DNA of 64,000 nt from Devosia sp. A8/3-2 (GTDB lineage: Bacteria; Pseudomonadota; Alphaproteobacteria; Rhizobiales; Devosiaceae), in contig CP104975.1 in the NCBI GenBank assembly GCA_025452255.1, positions 186,001 through 250,000 on the forward strand. The letters run 5' to 3'. The notes beneath the pieces are model-generated. The model was given only the letters and a program-made list of their open reading frames with translations, was not told the DNA's origin and did not search any database. Position numbers and translations under genes: made by a program. Shown one piece after another: positions 21,325 to 31,135 of the stretch; position 1 is the first letter of the stretch; each line of letters starts with the position of its first letter.

Positions 21325-21623
21325 TTATAGGGTTACCTCTTGGACCGCGTTTGGAAATCTGCTCCCTGCTGCGAACTGACGTGCGAATTCTCTGACCTCC
21401 GCAACCGTCTCATCGGTATGCCAAGTGGTCGTAATGTCTTGACCTTCTGCGCCGGAGCCATCGCCAACAATAGTCTCGTCTATGACGTCGTGAACTCGCT
21501 CGCAGTCCGGCCCAGTACGCAGATCAGCCGCACGTTACTGCTGATGCAATCCGCAACAAAGTTGGCCAACTTCGGAGAGGTGTGAAGCGGCGCATGAAGT
21601 AGGATGATAGGTGAGTAGGTCAT
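21325..21623 (-). CDS. Small conserved hypothetical protein (frameshifted)
   Basis: Too broken for simple ORF finding. ATG at 21623 gives MTYSPIILLHAPLHTSPKLANFVADCISSNVRLICVLG; one base is missing near 21505. The other frame continues DCERVHDVIDETIVGDGSG then TTTWHTDETVAEVREFARQF to a stop at 21325. The span is 299 nt, i.e. 99 codons plus stop less one base. The pattern (I.V.G.D...V.D.IDE...GDG ... H.DE.....FA) resembles a short family of unknown function. Confidence 0.55.
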
Positions 21624-21870
21624 GACGCTTAGCCGTTCTCATCCAGAACAATTACCGGGATAATTCTGGAAAAGTAGACGGACTGCAATCCCCCCTCCAG
21701 CCGCACTCGACCCTATTTCGGTCGCTCGAACTTGGACTGCGAACCCCATGCCGGTTATTGAGCGCCTTTAGGATTGCACCCCAAAACCGGACGCAACCCG
21801 GCGTTTCTTTAACGTCTGGTCACCGAAGGCGGGTAAGGGGTTATTGAGCGGTCACAATGCAGGCAAGCCA

Positions 21871-22614
21871 ATGCGCCACATAGCCCAAATCACTGTTCTA
21901 GTAGTGTTGTCGTTGCTTTCCACTGCGGCGTCTGCCCGCGATAGCCTCTCCGTGCCGACGCCATCCGGAGAAATCACCGTCGAGCGTATTGGTGATTGTT
22001 CCCAAGCTCTTTGTCCCGCTGTGATGATATTGAGCGGCAGCAGGGGATTCGGAGCGCCAGTATATGACGAGATCGGGCAGACGTTCCGTACCGCGGGCTT
22101 GAACACTTATCTCGTCCATGTCCTCAACCCAACCGACCTCGACGTCATCGCTAACACAAGTGGGGCAAGCACACGCATCGCCTACTATGCCGACCGGCTT
22201 GAGGGTTGGATATCCGATGTCGATGCCGTGGCTGCCTATCTCAAGGAGCAACCTCAGCACGGTGGCAGGGTGGGCCTGCTGGGGATCTCTCTTGGGGCAC
22301 AAATCGCTTCCGCTGCTTCTGTAAGCCGAACTGACATCGACGCGCTCGTATTGGTGGATGGCGGCTTCCCCAGCGGTTATTCTCGGCACGTCGACATTCT
22401 GCCGCCGCTTCTGCTGATCTGGGGAAGCGACGACCACACATTTCCACTGTCGGTCGGCATGGCGTTGGAGGGAATCGCGCAACAAATCGGGGTGCCCGTA
22501 ACCCTTGATGTCTATGAGGGAGGAGCGCACGACTTCTTCCTGAGATCAGGGACCGAAAACGCATCGGCTGCACACCAAAGCGCCGCCAATTATCTCCTGA
22601 GATGGCTGCAATAG
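21871..22614 (+). CDS. Secreted alpha/beta hydrolase (dienelactone-hydrolase-like)
   Basis: A 247-residue protein from ATG 21871 (TTG 21844 possible) with signal peptide MRHIAQITVLVVLSLLSTAASA. Nucleophile elbow GLLGISLGAQIA (Gly-Ile-Ser-Leu-Gly) near residue 140; acid in LLIWGSDDHTFP; catalytic His in YEGGAHDFFL. This is the dienelactone-hydrolase/peptidase-S9-like layout. Likely periplasmic; substrate unknown. Confidence 0.75.
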   Translation: MRHIAQITVLVVLSLLSTAASARDSLSVPTPSGEITVERIGDCSQALCPAVMILSGSRGFGAPVYDEIGQTFRTAGLNTYLVHVLNPTDLDVIANTSGASTRIAYYADRLEGWISDVDAVAAYLKEQPQHGGRVGLLGISLGAQIASAASVSRTDIDALVLVDGGFPSGYSRHVDILPPLLLIWGSDDHTFPLSVGMALEGIAQQIGVPVTLDVYEGGAHDFFLRSGTENASAAHQSAANYLLRWLQ

Positions 22615-22683
22615 TGTGTATCGGTTGATCGCGCGCCGAAGCTGACCGTCCCTTCTCATCCCAAAGTAGTCAAATCCCGTCAG

Positions 22684-23212
22684 TCAGCAGCTCATGTTCC
22701 AAAGGCCCATGATAAGGTCATCGTGCCACCGGTTGTCGAAAAACGCAGTCTCGCGCTCCTGCCCTTCAATTTTGAAGCCGCACTTCTGATAGGACCGTAT
22801 TGCCCGTTCGTTTATCGCGAGCACGCGAAGCGACACCCTGTGGAGTTTCAGCTGCGAAAAGGCATATTCAGGACAGTCCTTGAGGCCTCTGTGCCAATGC
22901 CTTTTCCGAGATTGTGAGACTGCAAAAGGCCAATGGCGAAAGAAGCCCGTCGGTCGGTGAGGTCAACACGATCCAGCCGCGCCGAGCCCAACAAGGCCCC
23001 GTTTTCGATGATCCACGCATAGGGTGATCCATTAGAGACCGTACCCACAACTCCGCATGTTGCGGCGAAAAGGGAGGGGCTGATGTGGGCTCGACGCCGT
23101 AGAGCCTGAGGTTTTCATCAGACTCCGGGCCAAGCTGGAGCCGACGATCAACATCAGCAGGATGGGCTGGTCACAAAGTCAGGTTGCGAGATTGGAGTGT
23201 AGGCAGTGGCAA
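22684..23212 (-). pseudogene. GNAT acetyltransferase, RimJ/RimL-like (nonsense plus two frameshifts)
   Basis: Reading across frames gives LQSRNLTL-stop-PAHPADVDRRLQLGPESDENLRLYG, PPFSPQHAELWVRSL, then SPYAWIIENGALLGSARLDRVDLTDRRASFAIGL..LGKGIGTEASRTVL, then YAFSQLKLHRVSLRVLAINERAIRSYQKCGF..GQERE, ending NRWHDDLIMG. This is a complete RimJ/RimL-like acetyltransferase. Besides shifts near 23035 and 22862 it has TGA where CGA (Arg) is expected near 23172, which looks like true decay rather than a sequencing indel. Confidence 0.7.
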
Positions 23213-23343
23213 TGAACGAGCTTCTCTCTGGCGGCGTCCGCTTTCGCGGTATGATGGCCCAGAAGCCGCCCCTCTGCTAACCACCCCATTTCGGCCGCTC
23301 CCGGTTATGGAACCGCGGCTAGGTCAGGGTCTAGATTACGCGA

Positions 23344-24257
23344 CTAGGGCTCATCTCTCGCGATTTGTTTCAGACTTTCCAAGCGTTCCTCACACAGCGT
23401 CCGGACCAGCGCGTGCAGATGCTCGGTGCGATCCATGAGCCACTTCAGGGCTTCTTCGCTGATCTCATAATGTTTGGAATAGCGCGCCTTGACATAGGCT
23501 TCATTGAGAACGTTGAACCGGGCATTGTGACGGTGCTGGTCACGTGGCCGAGCGTCAATCAGGCGACGATCGCGATCCTCCGCAAGCATGCGCAGAAATT
23601 TCAGATTATGCGAAGGCGGGCTGTAATTTGTCAGCACCAACAGCACGGTAGCATAAGCTTGCTCTATCGATTGGTGCAGTTGGAATGCCGATCGCTTTAC
23701 GAAATTCCGCTCCAGCGCAATTAAGGCCAATTCCAAAAACTCCACAGCCGCTTCAAAACGCTCATCGAAATGTGCCTTTGCGACGTCGACTTCCTGCTGT
23801 GGGGTGAGCACTCCGGGTTCCGCCAGCTCCCGATCATCCGTCTCATAGAGAACGACACCCTCTTTACGGATGTCGGTGAAGAAGTACTGCGCATTGCGCA
23901 AGGCATTGTTCACCTCGCGACCCGAGTGCACGATCAGGCCTACCGGCACGCCAATCGTCGGCTCGCGATTTAGCCGATCCGTGGCCCGATCCCAATATTC
24001 AAACCCCGCGAAACGGCTTTCGTTGACGATCACCAGAATGTCGAAATCCGAGCGATACCCCTTCATCGTATGAGGCTCATCGACCCAGTGCCCTTGGCGT
24101 AAGATCCGAACAGAATGATCTTTAAGATCCGCCCGCGGCGCTTGGCCTCCGACTTGGCTTCCTTGAGCGCGTCCTCGAATTCCTCGTGGATGATCTCGAC
24201 GATACGCGCGACGTTGCGCTGCTTGCTTTCGGGAAGGTGATCGAGGCTGATCTTCAT
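23344..24257 (-). CDS. Nucleotidyltransferase-HEPN fusion protein (one frameshift)
   Basis: N-terminal nucleotidyltransferase with IILFGSYAKG near residue 50; one base is off near 24085; the next frame continues with MKGYRSDFDILVIV, supplying the DxD of the GS..DxD motif. The C-terminal half is a HEPN domain (FQLHQSIEQAYATVLLVLTNYSPPSHNLKFLRML). Restored length about 304. In MntA-HepT systems the two domains are separate antitoxin and toxin proteins; fused forms are also linked to nucleotide transfer and resistance. Role here unknown. Confidence 0.75.
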
Positions 24258-24410
24258 TGTGGGACGCCCCTTCAGGTTCGCGAACAGTTCGGCCTGTGAA
24301 CTATGCCCAACCGGGAGTCCCGTGACAACATTGTTGGCGATTGATTTATGAATAGGTCGCTTACATAATTACGGGAGAACGCAGTGCGCTAACTTGAGCC
24401 ACAGACCGCA

Positions 24411-25289
24411 ATGGAATTTCGTCAGCTTTCTCTGTTCGTTGCTCTTGCCGAAGAGCTCCATTTCGGCCGGACCGCAGCGCGTTTTAATATAGCCCAGCCG
24501 GCATTGACCATTCATATCCAGAACCTTGAGCGCGACCTTGGTGTTCAATTGCTGATCCGCTCTGACGCGGCGCGTTCAGTTGACCAAGGCGGGCGCGGTT
24601 TTTATGAGCGAAGCCGGAGGATCTTGGGCGATCTCGAAAACTCGCGCTTAGTCGCCCGTGCCATTGCAGGGAAAGACCTAAAGAAGCTCACGATTGGCAC
24701 CATTTATCCTGCCACCTTCGGAGTGCTGCCAGCTTTCTTGTCCAAGATCGGCCGTCGCTTTCCTGACGTAAAAATACATGTCCGGACCGGCACCAGTGAA
24801 ACGATCATCCGTGAGATCGAAGCGGGCAATGTAAATGTTGGCTTCATCCGGCCATTGGAGAATCTGGGTTCACTGCGATGTTTAGGCATCGGCCATGAGC
24901 GGTATGTACTCGCGATGGCGTCGGACTCAGCGCTCGCGCGACTGCCGAAACTCACGATCGACGATCTACGACCTCAAAAGATTATCGCGTTTGCGAGATC
25001 GAACCTCTCTTACACTGAGGATTATTTCTACCAGATGTTCCGGGAGCAGGATTTGCTCGATAGCATCGCTTACACTTGTGACGACACCCTGTCGCTTTTC
25101 TCGCTGGTTGCGTCAGGCCTAGGGGTCGGTTTTGTACCCGAGTGGATGCAAGAGTTGCCCAACCGAGACGTCGTTTTCCGAAATGTGGAGCGGGTCGACT
25201 TTAGTGTCGGCCTTTCCATTGCCCGGAACAAGGAAGATCCAACGGCAAATCGAGACGAGATAATAGAGATGGCACGGTCCCTGAGGTAG
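24411..25289 (+). CDS. LysR family transcriptional regulator (compensating indels)
   Basis: N-terminal winged helix (MEFRQLSLFVALAEELHFGRTAARFNIAQPALTIHIQNLERDLG) and a periplasmic-binding-like effector domain from about residue 90. Between residues 50 and 63 the sequence is abnormal (SDAARSVDQGGRG). Reading the same DNA one frame over gives STRRVQLTKAGAVF, the usual family sequence. So one extra base near 24563 and one missing base near 24600 cancel out. The DNA-binding wing would be altered if real. Divergent from the nucleotidyltransferase gene; targets unknown. Confidence 0.88.
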   Translation: MEFRQLSLFVALAEELHFGRTAARFNIAQPALTIHIQNLERDLGVQLLIRSDAARSVDQGGRGFYERSRRILGDLENSRLVARAIAGKDLKKLTIGTIYPATFGVLPAFLSKIGRRFPDVKIHVRTGTSETIIREIEAGNVNVGFIRPLENLGSLRCLGIGHERYVLAMASDSALARLPKLTIDDLRPQKIIAFARSNLSYTEDYFYQMFREQDLLDSIAYTCDDTLSLFSLVASGLGVGFVPEWMQELPNRDVVFRNVERVDFSVGLSIARNKEDPTANRDEIIEMARSLR

Positions 25290-25507
25290 AATGAGGCCTA
25301 CTGAAAGCGGCCGTGGGCCGGCTGCAGAAGGATCGCGGGCGCCACAAAATTTCGTATCGGCCGATGCTTAGCGCGACGCATGCGGAGCATGCTGGATAAT
25401 ACCGGGACGGTGCGTTGCGACACCTATCGCGTGTCGCTCTTGAACGCCGGTCTTAAATATCACGGCAATATCAATTGGTTAGATTAGTTCCATAAGATAC
25501 ATTATGC

Positions 25508-25815
25508 GAACGGAGAATGTAGCGGCAATTTTTCGACGACGCCTATGGGCTGACGGAGTTGCCATGTCTTTGATCACCATGTCGCAGGATGGCTGAACCG
25601 CCTCGAGGCCATTCAGAAGATCCGGGCACACCGATTGAGTGTTATCCGGGCCGCGGAGTTGCTTCGCATCAGCCGCAGTCAGGTCCACAGGCCTATGATC
25701 GCGCCAGCGCCGATGGTCTTGTGTCCAAGAAGCGCGGCCGACCGAGCAATCGACGCCACACTGACGATTTTCGCAATCATGTGCTCGATCTGGTGCGCGC
25801 GCACCCTCGAGAGCC
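25508..25815 (+). mobile_element. ISNCY-type transposase N-terminal remnant
   Basis: Across frames: RQFFDDAYGLTELPCL, then HHVAGWLNRLE.IQKIRAHRLSVIRAAELLRISRSQVHR, then ADGLVSKKRGRPSNRRHTDDFRNHVLDLVRAH. This is the helix-turn-helix start of an ISNCY-like transposase. It breaks off after about 100 residues at 25815, next to traB, with several frame changes and no inverted repeats seen. An old, inactive insertion at the edge of the tra region. Confidence 0.6.
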
Positions 25816-25897
25816 ATCGCGCTATATCACTGCTCCAGCGTCGCATATTGCCGTCGTGTCCAGCCGGTCCCAGCGTACGGCAAGTCCACCCAATTTT

Positions 25898-27064
25898 TCA
25901 GGTGTTGAAGGCGAAAACGACCGGCACGTTGAACAACTTGGCCCAGAGCGACCGTGCTGGCCTGTTGGATCGATACAATGGTGGTGCTCTCGGTCCACCA
26001 GCCATTGCCGGTGGCAACGATGATATCGGGCGCAAACAGCATGGATTGTAGGATTGGCCATATGATGAGCTGCTCGTAACAGATCAGTGGCGCAATATTG
26101 CGGCCGCCGAACTCTACAGCCGGGTTAGCGAAAAAATGCGCCCGCGCACTGCCCGTCCCGCCGGTCAAGCCCGCCCAAGGCTGCCACATCGAGACAGGCA
26201 CCGGCATCCTTTCACGATAGACAATGTCCGCCCCGTGCCCTGCCACACTGAGCAGGACATTGTCGTAGCCAGCGGGATCAATGACAACCGCGCCAGCGAT
26301 CACGATTGTGTCCGTGCCCCCAAGGCGTCACGCCAGAGCCGCTCAACCGTAGGCGTCCAAATGCCGAGCGCGTTTTCCGGTAAAATGACGATCCGGGCTC
26401 CCTTGCTCGCCGCGGTCTTCACCAGACCAATAGTGTCGCGCTGTTGCACGTAACCGGCATATTGGCCATCTGCGCCGTGAAACCGTGTATCGACTCCGGC
26501 CCATCCGTCGGGCATTATTGGCTGTGTCCACGTTGCGGCGGACCAGATCCAGAGACCTCCAAGACTCAGGATAGCGATCGGCCAGAATCTCGTCGTCATA
26601 AAAAGCAGGCCGATCGCAGCCGCGCTGAGTCCGGGCCAATGCCATGCCGGGAACAGCACACCAGCCGCTGTAATAGGGTGCGCCCAACCGACAATTCCAA
26701 AGGGCGGCACGCTCATAGCGATAGCTGCCACACCGTAGCGCAGCGCCCTGCCCCGGCTCGGGCACGAGGTCCAGAGCAATGTGTGGATCAGCACGAAACC
26801 GAGCGATGCACCGGCCCATAGTCCGATCCCGGGTAGCGCATCGGAACCATAAAAGTTCATCACGCCCTGCGGTAGACCACGCGAAGCCTCGAGAAAATAT
26901 GCTGCGGCGGTTAGGCTGGCGATGGCCCTTGATGGTGCAAACGCCCAAAGAGCCGGAAACACCATGGCCGGGGGCAAGGCCAGCACATGGCCGCTCCATG
27001 CAACGGCTCCAACGGTTGCAGCTGCAGCGATGATCCCGATCCCGCGCTTGCGATCACGGGCCAT
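25898..27064 (-). CDS. traB: Conjugal transfer protein TraB (two frameshifts)
   Basis: Ti-plasmid-type TraB: several N-terminal membrane segments, then a nitrilase-like domain with Glu in ILPENALG, and Cys in APLICYEQL. Start ATG at 27064 overlaps the end of traF. A shift near 26300 joins LGG/TDTI to IVIAGAVVIDPAGYDNVL, and another near 25940 joins ASTVALGQ to FNVPVVFAFNT, stopping at 25898. It resembles apolipoprotein N-acyltransferase in layout; TraB aids conjugation efficiency in Agrobacterium plasmids. Confidence 0.8.
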
Positions 27065-27587
27065 GGGTGAACACCGGTCGCGCCAGTCCGAGCAGACCAG
27101 TCGCCGGTACGAACCCAAAATACCGGGAGTCGAATGAGCCAGCAAAATCGGAATGGAGATAAAGCCACCCCGCCGGCACGATGCCGCCGGCAAAGTCCGG
27201 TAGCGCCCTGCCGTCTGGGTCGACGCCGCGGACCCTAGAATGGGCCGGGGGCCAACCATCGATCGTCACCGACCCACCAATATCGACCTGTTGCCCGCCG
27301 ACGGCCGGGATGGTCTTGATCAACGGCCCGATGCCGCGGGGGCAAATGCCGGGGCGGATATAGCCCCGCTCGAGGGCCGACACGAATGGCGCTGTGTCAG
27401 GCGGGCAAATGAACACGAGGTCACCCACAGCCACAGTCCGGCCGAGTGGTTCAATACGCCATAGGCCAAGCGGGTAACTGGGCGTCAGATTGATCCGCAG
27501 ACCACCCCAATGGCCAGCGCCGAACAGCATCCCGATGATACTAAAACTGGCAATAACAAGTCCCCCTACCCGACGACGCGATCTCAT
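27054..27587 (-). CDS. traF: Conjugative transfer signal peptidase TraF
   Basis: A 177-residue S26-family protease with an N-terminal anchor. Ser in the TPSYPLGLW motif (near 36) and Lys in IKTIPAVGG (near 90) form the Ser-Lys dyad. In Ti and RP4 systems TraF matures and cyclises the pilin. Overlaps the end of traA (ATGA-type) and the start of traB, so traA-traF-traB are one unit. Confidence 0.9.
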   Translation of the reverse strand: MRSRRRVGGLVIASFSIIGMLFGAGHWGGLRINLTPSYPLGLWRIEPLGRTVAVGDLVFICPPDTAPFVSALERGYIRPGICPRGIGPLIKTIPAVGGQQVDIGGSVTIDGWPPAHSRVRGVDPDGRALPDFAGGIVPAGWLYLHSDFAGSFDSRYFGFVPATGLLGLARPVFTHGP

Positions 27588-30500
27588 TTGAGCACCGGGT
27601 GCTGGCGCTGCGACAAACGCGTGACCTCGCTTTGCTTGAGCGTCTCTACCGAACGCCGATGGGCCGCAAGCTGTTGGGCCGCTCGCATCGTGAACCGAGC
27701 CATGGCTAACTTCTCGCGTTCCGACGGCTTGAGCCCTTGGGCCGCCTTCTCGAATGCCGGACCGTTCGGTTCACGGGCCGAATTTGCCAACAAAGCGCGG
27801 TCCCCGAAGCGTTCGGCAATGGCTTTGTTGAACCCGTCAATCTCGGCCTTGACCATGCGGTCGGTCAGTACAAGGCCGAGTGCCGCTGGCAGATCATTGC
27901 GCTCAATCGCGTCGCGAACCTTGCTCAGAACCAGATGGGCCGTCGGCGAAAGGGCGGGGATGTCGATCGCGGCGCGCTGCCGGAGCCTTGTTTCCTCGAC
28001 CTCAAGCTTTTGGACCCTCACCTCCCGCGACCGCAGATAGCGCTCAACGTCGAGCTTCAACGCCGACACATTACGCTCGGCCAATCGGCGAGCGTCTCTG
28101 TCGGCCTTGCCGGCCAATAATCCGATCCGACCCCGCAATGGCCCGAAGGATTGAGGTTTGCGCTCAAGACGTTCGAGCGTTTCGGCGGCTGTGTCCTTAT
28201 CTTTCAGCACCGCATCGAAATTCACGGACCGGAACGCAGATTGAGGATCAGCGAATACCCGGCCGAAGCGGCTGGAGACGTCCTTCCATAGTTTGCTTAG
28301 GACGAGATCCGCCAGCAGCTTTTCTTCCACGGCGTCGCTTAGCGAGCTGGGGAACACCCTGATGCCTCCGACCATGGGGGCTGCCTCTTCAATGCCGTGG
28401 CCATTGGCAACTGACTGATCCCGCATAAGGGTGAGCCGGGCACCGAGCGCCCACAGCTTCTGGCCGAGATCGGCGAGGCGCTGCTTCTGCTGCAGTGCCC
28501 ATTCGAGCCGATCATGCACAAGCGTGCGGGCGACCCGGACAAGATGCAGGCCTCGATTTTCGGCGAAACGCAGTGCCTGCCGATAGAGCGTGCCGCGCTC
28601 ATAATCGAGCGTGGTCTGCTTGACATTATGTTTGGACAGAATCGGGATCAATCCACCGGCCATGGCGAAAGAACGTTGGCCATAATAGAGCGCGACATCT
28701 TCGCGATGTCGGGTCATCGCCACATAAGTCAGATGCCGATCCAGCGAGAGCGTCGCCGGGAGCTTAACTCGATCGACAGTAGCGCCCTGCGACTTATGGA
28801 TCGTTGTGGCATAGCCATGATCGAGATTGCGGTAAAAGCGCTGCTCCACCGCCACGCGTTTGGTGTCCGTTCCGGAACCAATTTCGACCACTAAACGCCC
28901 GGCCTGCGCTTTGATCACTTTGCCGATCATGCCGTTTTTGACGCCCAGCCCCCGGTCATTTTTGAGAAATACAATCTGGTCGCCACCCGCAAATCGACGC
29001 TGGCCATCTCTGGTCCGGAATGACTCGCCCGGCGCGATCAGACCACGCTCGACGAGCTTGGCTCGCGCTAGCTCATTCAGCATTCGGACGTCGCGTCGCA
29101 GATGCGCCAGAATCAGGGAGGTTCTTTGAGGATCATAATCGCGGTTCCAGTCCTCGATCAGGTGGGCAATGGCACGGGTTTTGAGATCGGAGCCAAATAC
29201 CTTGTTCTTGCCGGCATAGGCCGACAGCGCCCGCTTGATCCGGCCCCGGGCCGAGTCCAAGGACGCCAGCCGCATCCAATGTTCTTTTTGGCGATAGATC
29301 GTTTCCAGTTCGGCATAACCGATGCGATCGGCAATGGCACGAAAGGCGGCGCCCGCTTCGATCGGCTGCAACTGCTCGGGATCGCCCACAAGAACAAGTT
29401 TGGCGCCCGCCCGTGAGACGGCCTCGACGAATGTTGCCATCTGACGGGAGGCAACCATGCCGGCTTCGTCCAGTACGAGCACTGTCTTGGCGTCGAGCAT
29501 ATCCCTCCCCTGTTTCCAGCGGATCTCCCGAGATGACAGGGTCCTCGATGTGATGCCGGCTTCCTTTTCAAGGCCTTCGGCCGCCTTGCCGGCCAGAGCT
29601 CCGCCGACGACGCGGTAACCAGCGCTCTCCCAGACCTCATGCGCCGCTTTCATCATGGTCGTCTTGCCGGCGCCGGCGCGGCCAACCACGGCCGCTATCC
29701 TTCCCCGGGAAACGACGTGCTCGATGGCCACGCGTTGCTCCAGCGAGAGCTGCGCATGGCGCTTGAATATGCCCGCCAGCACATCCGCGCGAACACCAAA
29801 GCAGGTGGCTCTAGCGAGTTTCATCGCGCCGTCGGCCATTCCCACCTCAATACGGATCAGCTCGCGGGTAGTGAATTTGGCGCGAATGGCCTCGCCGGTT
29901 GCGAAGTCGATGGTTTCTCGCTCTAGCCGCAGCGCGCTCGGGCTCTGCAAGACTCGCGCCATCAGGTGCTGGAAGGTTTCGGGGTCATCTACATAGCGAT
30001 GCAACAACTTGGCGACGTCGCGCTCGTCAAACACACTCTTCTCGGACGTAATCAACTCAAGCACGATCTCTGGCCGCTGCTGTATCCGTCGCGCATTCTC
30101 CTCTCGTTGGGCCTCGAACAGCTTTAGCCGCCCCAACTCCGCCGAGCGGCCCGTTCCATCGGCTTTTCGTTGCATGGCTTTGGCCACAACGCCGATATGG
30201 CTGGTGGGTACCAGCTCAATCTCCCGCGCGGTATATGAACGCCCGTCGACCCGAATATCGAGACCCGCCAATGCCGAGTGTTGGTTCTGCAGGTCCAGCC
30301 ACCCCTGCCGTTGCGCCAGGAACTCCGCCTTCTCACCCGACCATAGCTTGTAGATAATTTTGCCAGCTTTGTTGCGCGCCACCTCGCCACCATCAGCGAT
30401 CAGGGCCACTTTCTTTGGTCCAAATCCGCTCTCGCTGAGTGGGCGCAAACTCGTCATCAGATGCACATGCGGATTGCCCGGCTCATCATGATAGACCCAG

Positions 30501-30892
30501 TCGGCCACCTGTCCACGTGCCGACACGTGCTCAAGCACGAACTGCCGCACTAGGGCAATATTCTGAACAACCGTGAGCTCAACCGGCAGCGCGACAATGA
30601 ACTCCTTGGCGAACTGAGCGTCCCGGCGTTTTTCAAACGCTTCCACCTTATTCCAGAACACCTCAGCCGCACCTGCCACCGACCGATCTGCGACCGGGTC
30701 GCGTATCCGAGCCGGCGCGTTGGGTGGCAACATAAACTCCTCGTGGATCATGCCGCCTTTGTTGGAATAGTCCACGATCCGCGCCTCGGCGTCATACTCC
30801 ATTCGAGCGCAATGGCGGTATGCGGCAGCCAATACAGCGCTACGGCCTGAGCCGCGCCCAATGAGCTGGGGCGTGAAATGGGTAATAGCCAC
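27584..30892 (-). CDS. traA: Ti-type conjugative relaxase/helicase TraA
   Basis: 1102 residues in one frame. N-terminal MobA/MobL relaxase domain (MAITHFTPQLIGRGSGRSAVLAAAYRHCARM, then NPHVHLMTSLRPL with the metal-binding His pair near 145). Central and C-terminal RecD/UvrD-like helicase: Walker A GRAGAGKTTMM near 393, VLDEAGM, LVGDPEQLQPIEAG and a late ATTIHKSQG motif. It nicks oriT and unwinds the strand for transfer. oriT lies 75-110 bp upstream. The longest intact gene in the window. Confidence 0.95.
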   Translation of the reverse strand: MAITHFTPQLIGRGSGRSAVLAAAYRHCARMEYDAEARIVDYSNKGGMIHEEFMLPPNAPARIRDPVADRSVAGAAEVFWNKVEAFEKRRDAQFAKEFIVALPVELTVVQNIALVRQFVLEHVSARGQVADWVYHDEPGNPHVHLMTSLRPLSESGFGPKKVALIADGGEVARNKAGKIIYKLWSGEKAEFLAQRQGWLDLQNQHSALAGLDIRVDGRSYTAREIELVPTSHIGVVAKAMQRKADGTGRSAELGRLKLFEAQREENARRIQQRPEIVLELITSEKSVFDERDVAKLLHRYVDDPETFQHLMARVLQSPSALRLERETIDFATGEAIRAKFTTRELIRIEVGMADGAMKLARATCFGVRADVLAGIFKRHAQLSLEQRVAIEHVVSRGRIAAVVGRAGAGKTTMMKAAHEVWESAGYRVVGGALAGKAAEGLEKEAGITSRTLSSREIRWKQGRDMLDAKTVLVLDEAGMVASRQMATFVEAVSRAGAKLVLVGDPEQLQPIEAGAAFRAIADRIGYAELETIYRQKEHWMRLASLDSARGRIKRALSAYAGKNKVFGSDLKTRAIAHLIEDWNRDYDPQRTSLILAHLRRDVRMLNELARAKLVERGLIAPGESFRTRDGQRRFAGGDQIVFLKNDRGLGVKNGMIGKVIKAQAGRLVVEIGSGTDTKRVAVEQRFYRNLDHGYATTIHKSQGATVDRVKLPATLSLDRHLTYVAMTRHREDVALYYGQRSFAMAGGLIPILSKHNVKQTTLDYERGTLYRQALRFAENRGLHLVRVARTLVHDRLEWALQQKQRLADLGQKLWALGARLTLMRDQSVANGHGIEEAAPMVGGIRVFPSSLSDAVEEKLLADLVLSKLWKDVSSRFGRVFADPQSAFRSVNFDAVLKDKDTAAETLERLERKPQSFGPLRGRIGLLAGKADRDARRLAERNVSALKLDVERYLRSREVRVQKLEVEETRLRQRAAIDIPALSPTAHLVLSKVRDAIERNDLPAALGLVLTDRMVKAEIDGFNKAIAERFGDRALLANSAREPNGPAFEKAAQGLKPSEREKLAMARFTMRAAQQLAAHRRSVETLKQSEVTRLSQRQHPVLK

Positions 30893-30965
30893 GGCGAAAC
30901 TGATCCCGACAAAGACAAGCGGCAGTGTTCGTCGGGATGGCCAAGCAGGTCGGGCCGCAAAGGGA

Positions 30966-30999
30966 ACGTCGCCCTTGCGACGTATTACTGCGCCCTTGG
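30966..30999 (+). other. oriT: Putative origin of transfer (oriT), Ti/RSF1010-type nic region
   Basis: A perfect inverted repeat ACGTCGC-CCTT-GCGACGT (30966-30983) is followed by ATTACTGCGCCCTTGG. From memory the Ti-plasmid oriT reads GCGACGTATAATTGCGCCCT, so this is nearly identical. Its site between divergent traA and traC is exactly where Ti plasmids carry it. The nic site would lie by the TGCGCCC. Confidence 0.8.
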
Positions 31000-31135
31000 A
31001 CCATTCCTTCGGAACGGCGGGATAATCTCAAGAAGCGTCGGCGCTGCCGACCTACCAGATTTGGTAGGGTGCGCTACGCGTAACTCGGTGTTTTTGTCCA
31101 TAGCAAACAGCCATGCGACGAGAAAGACAGCTGCA

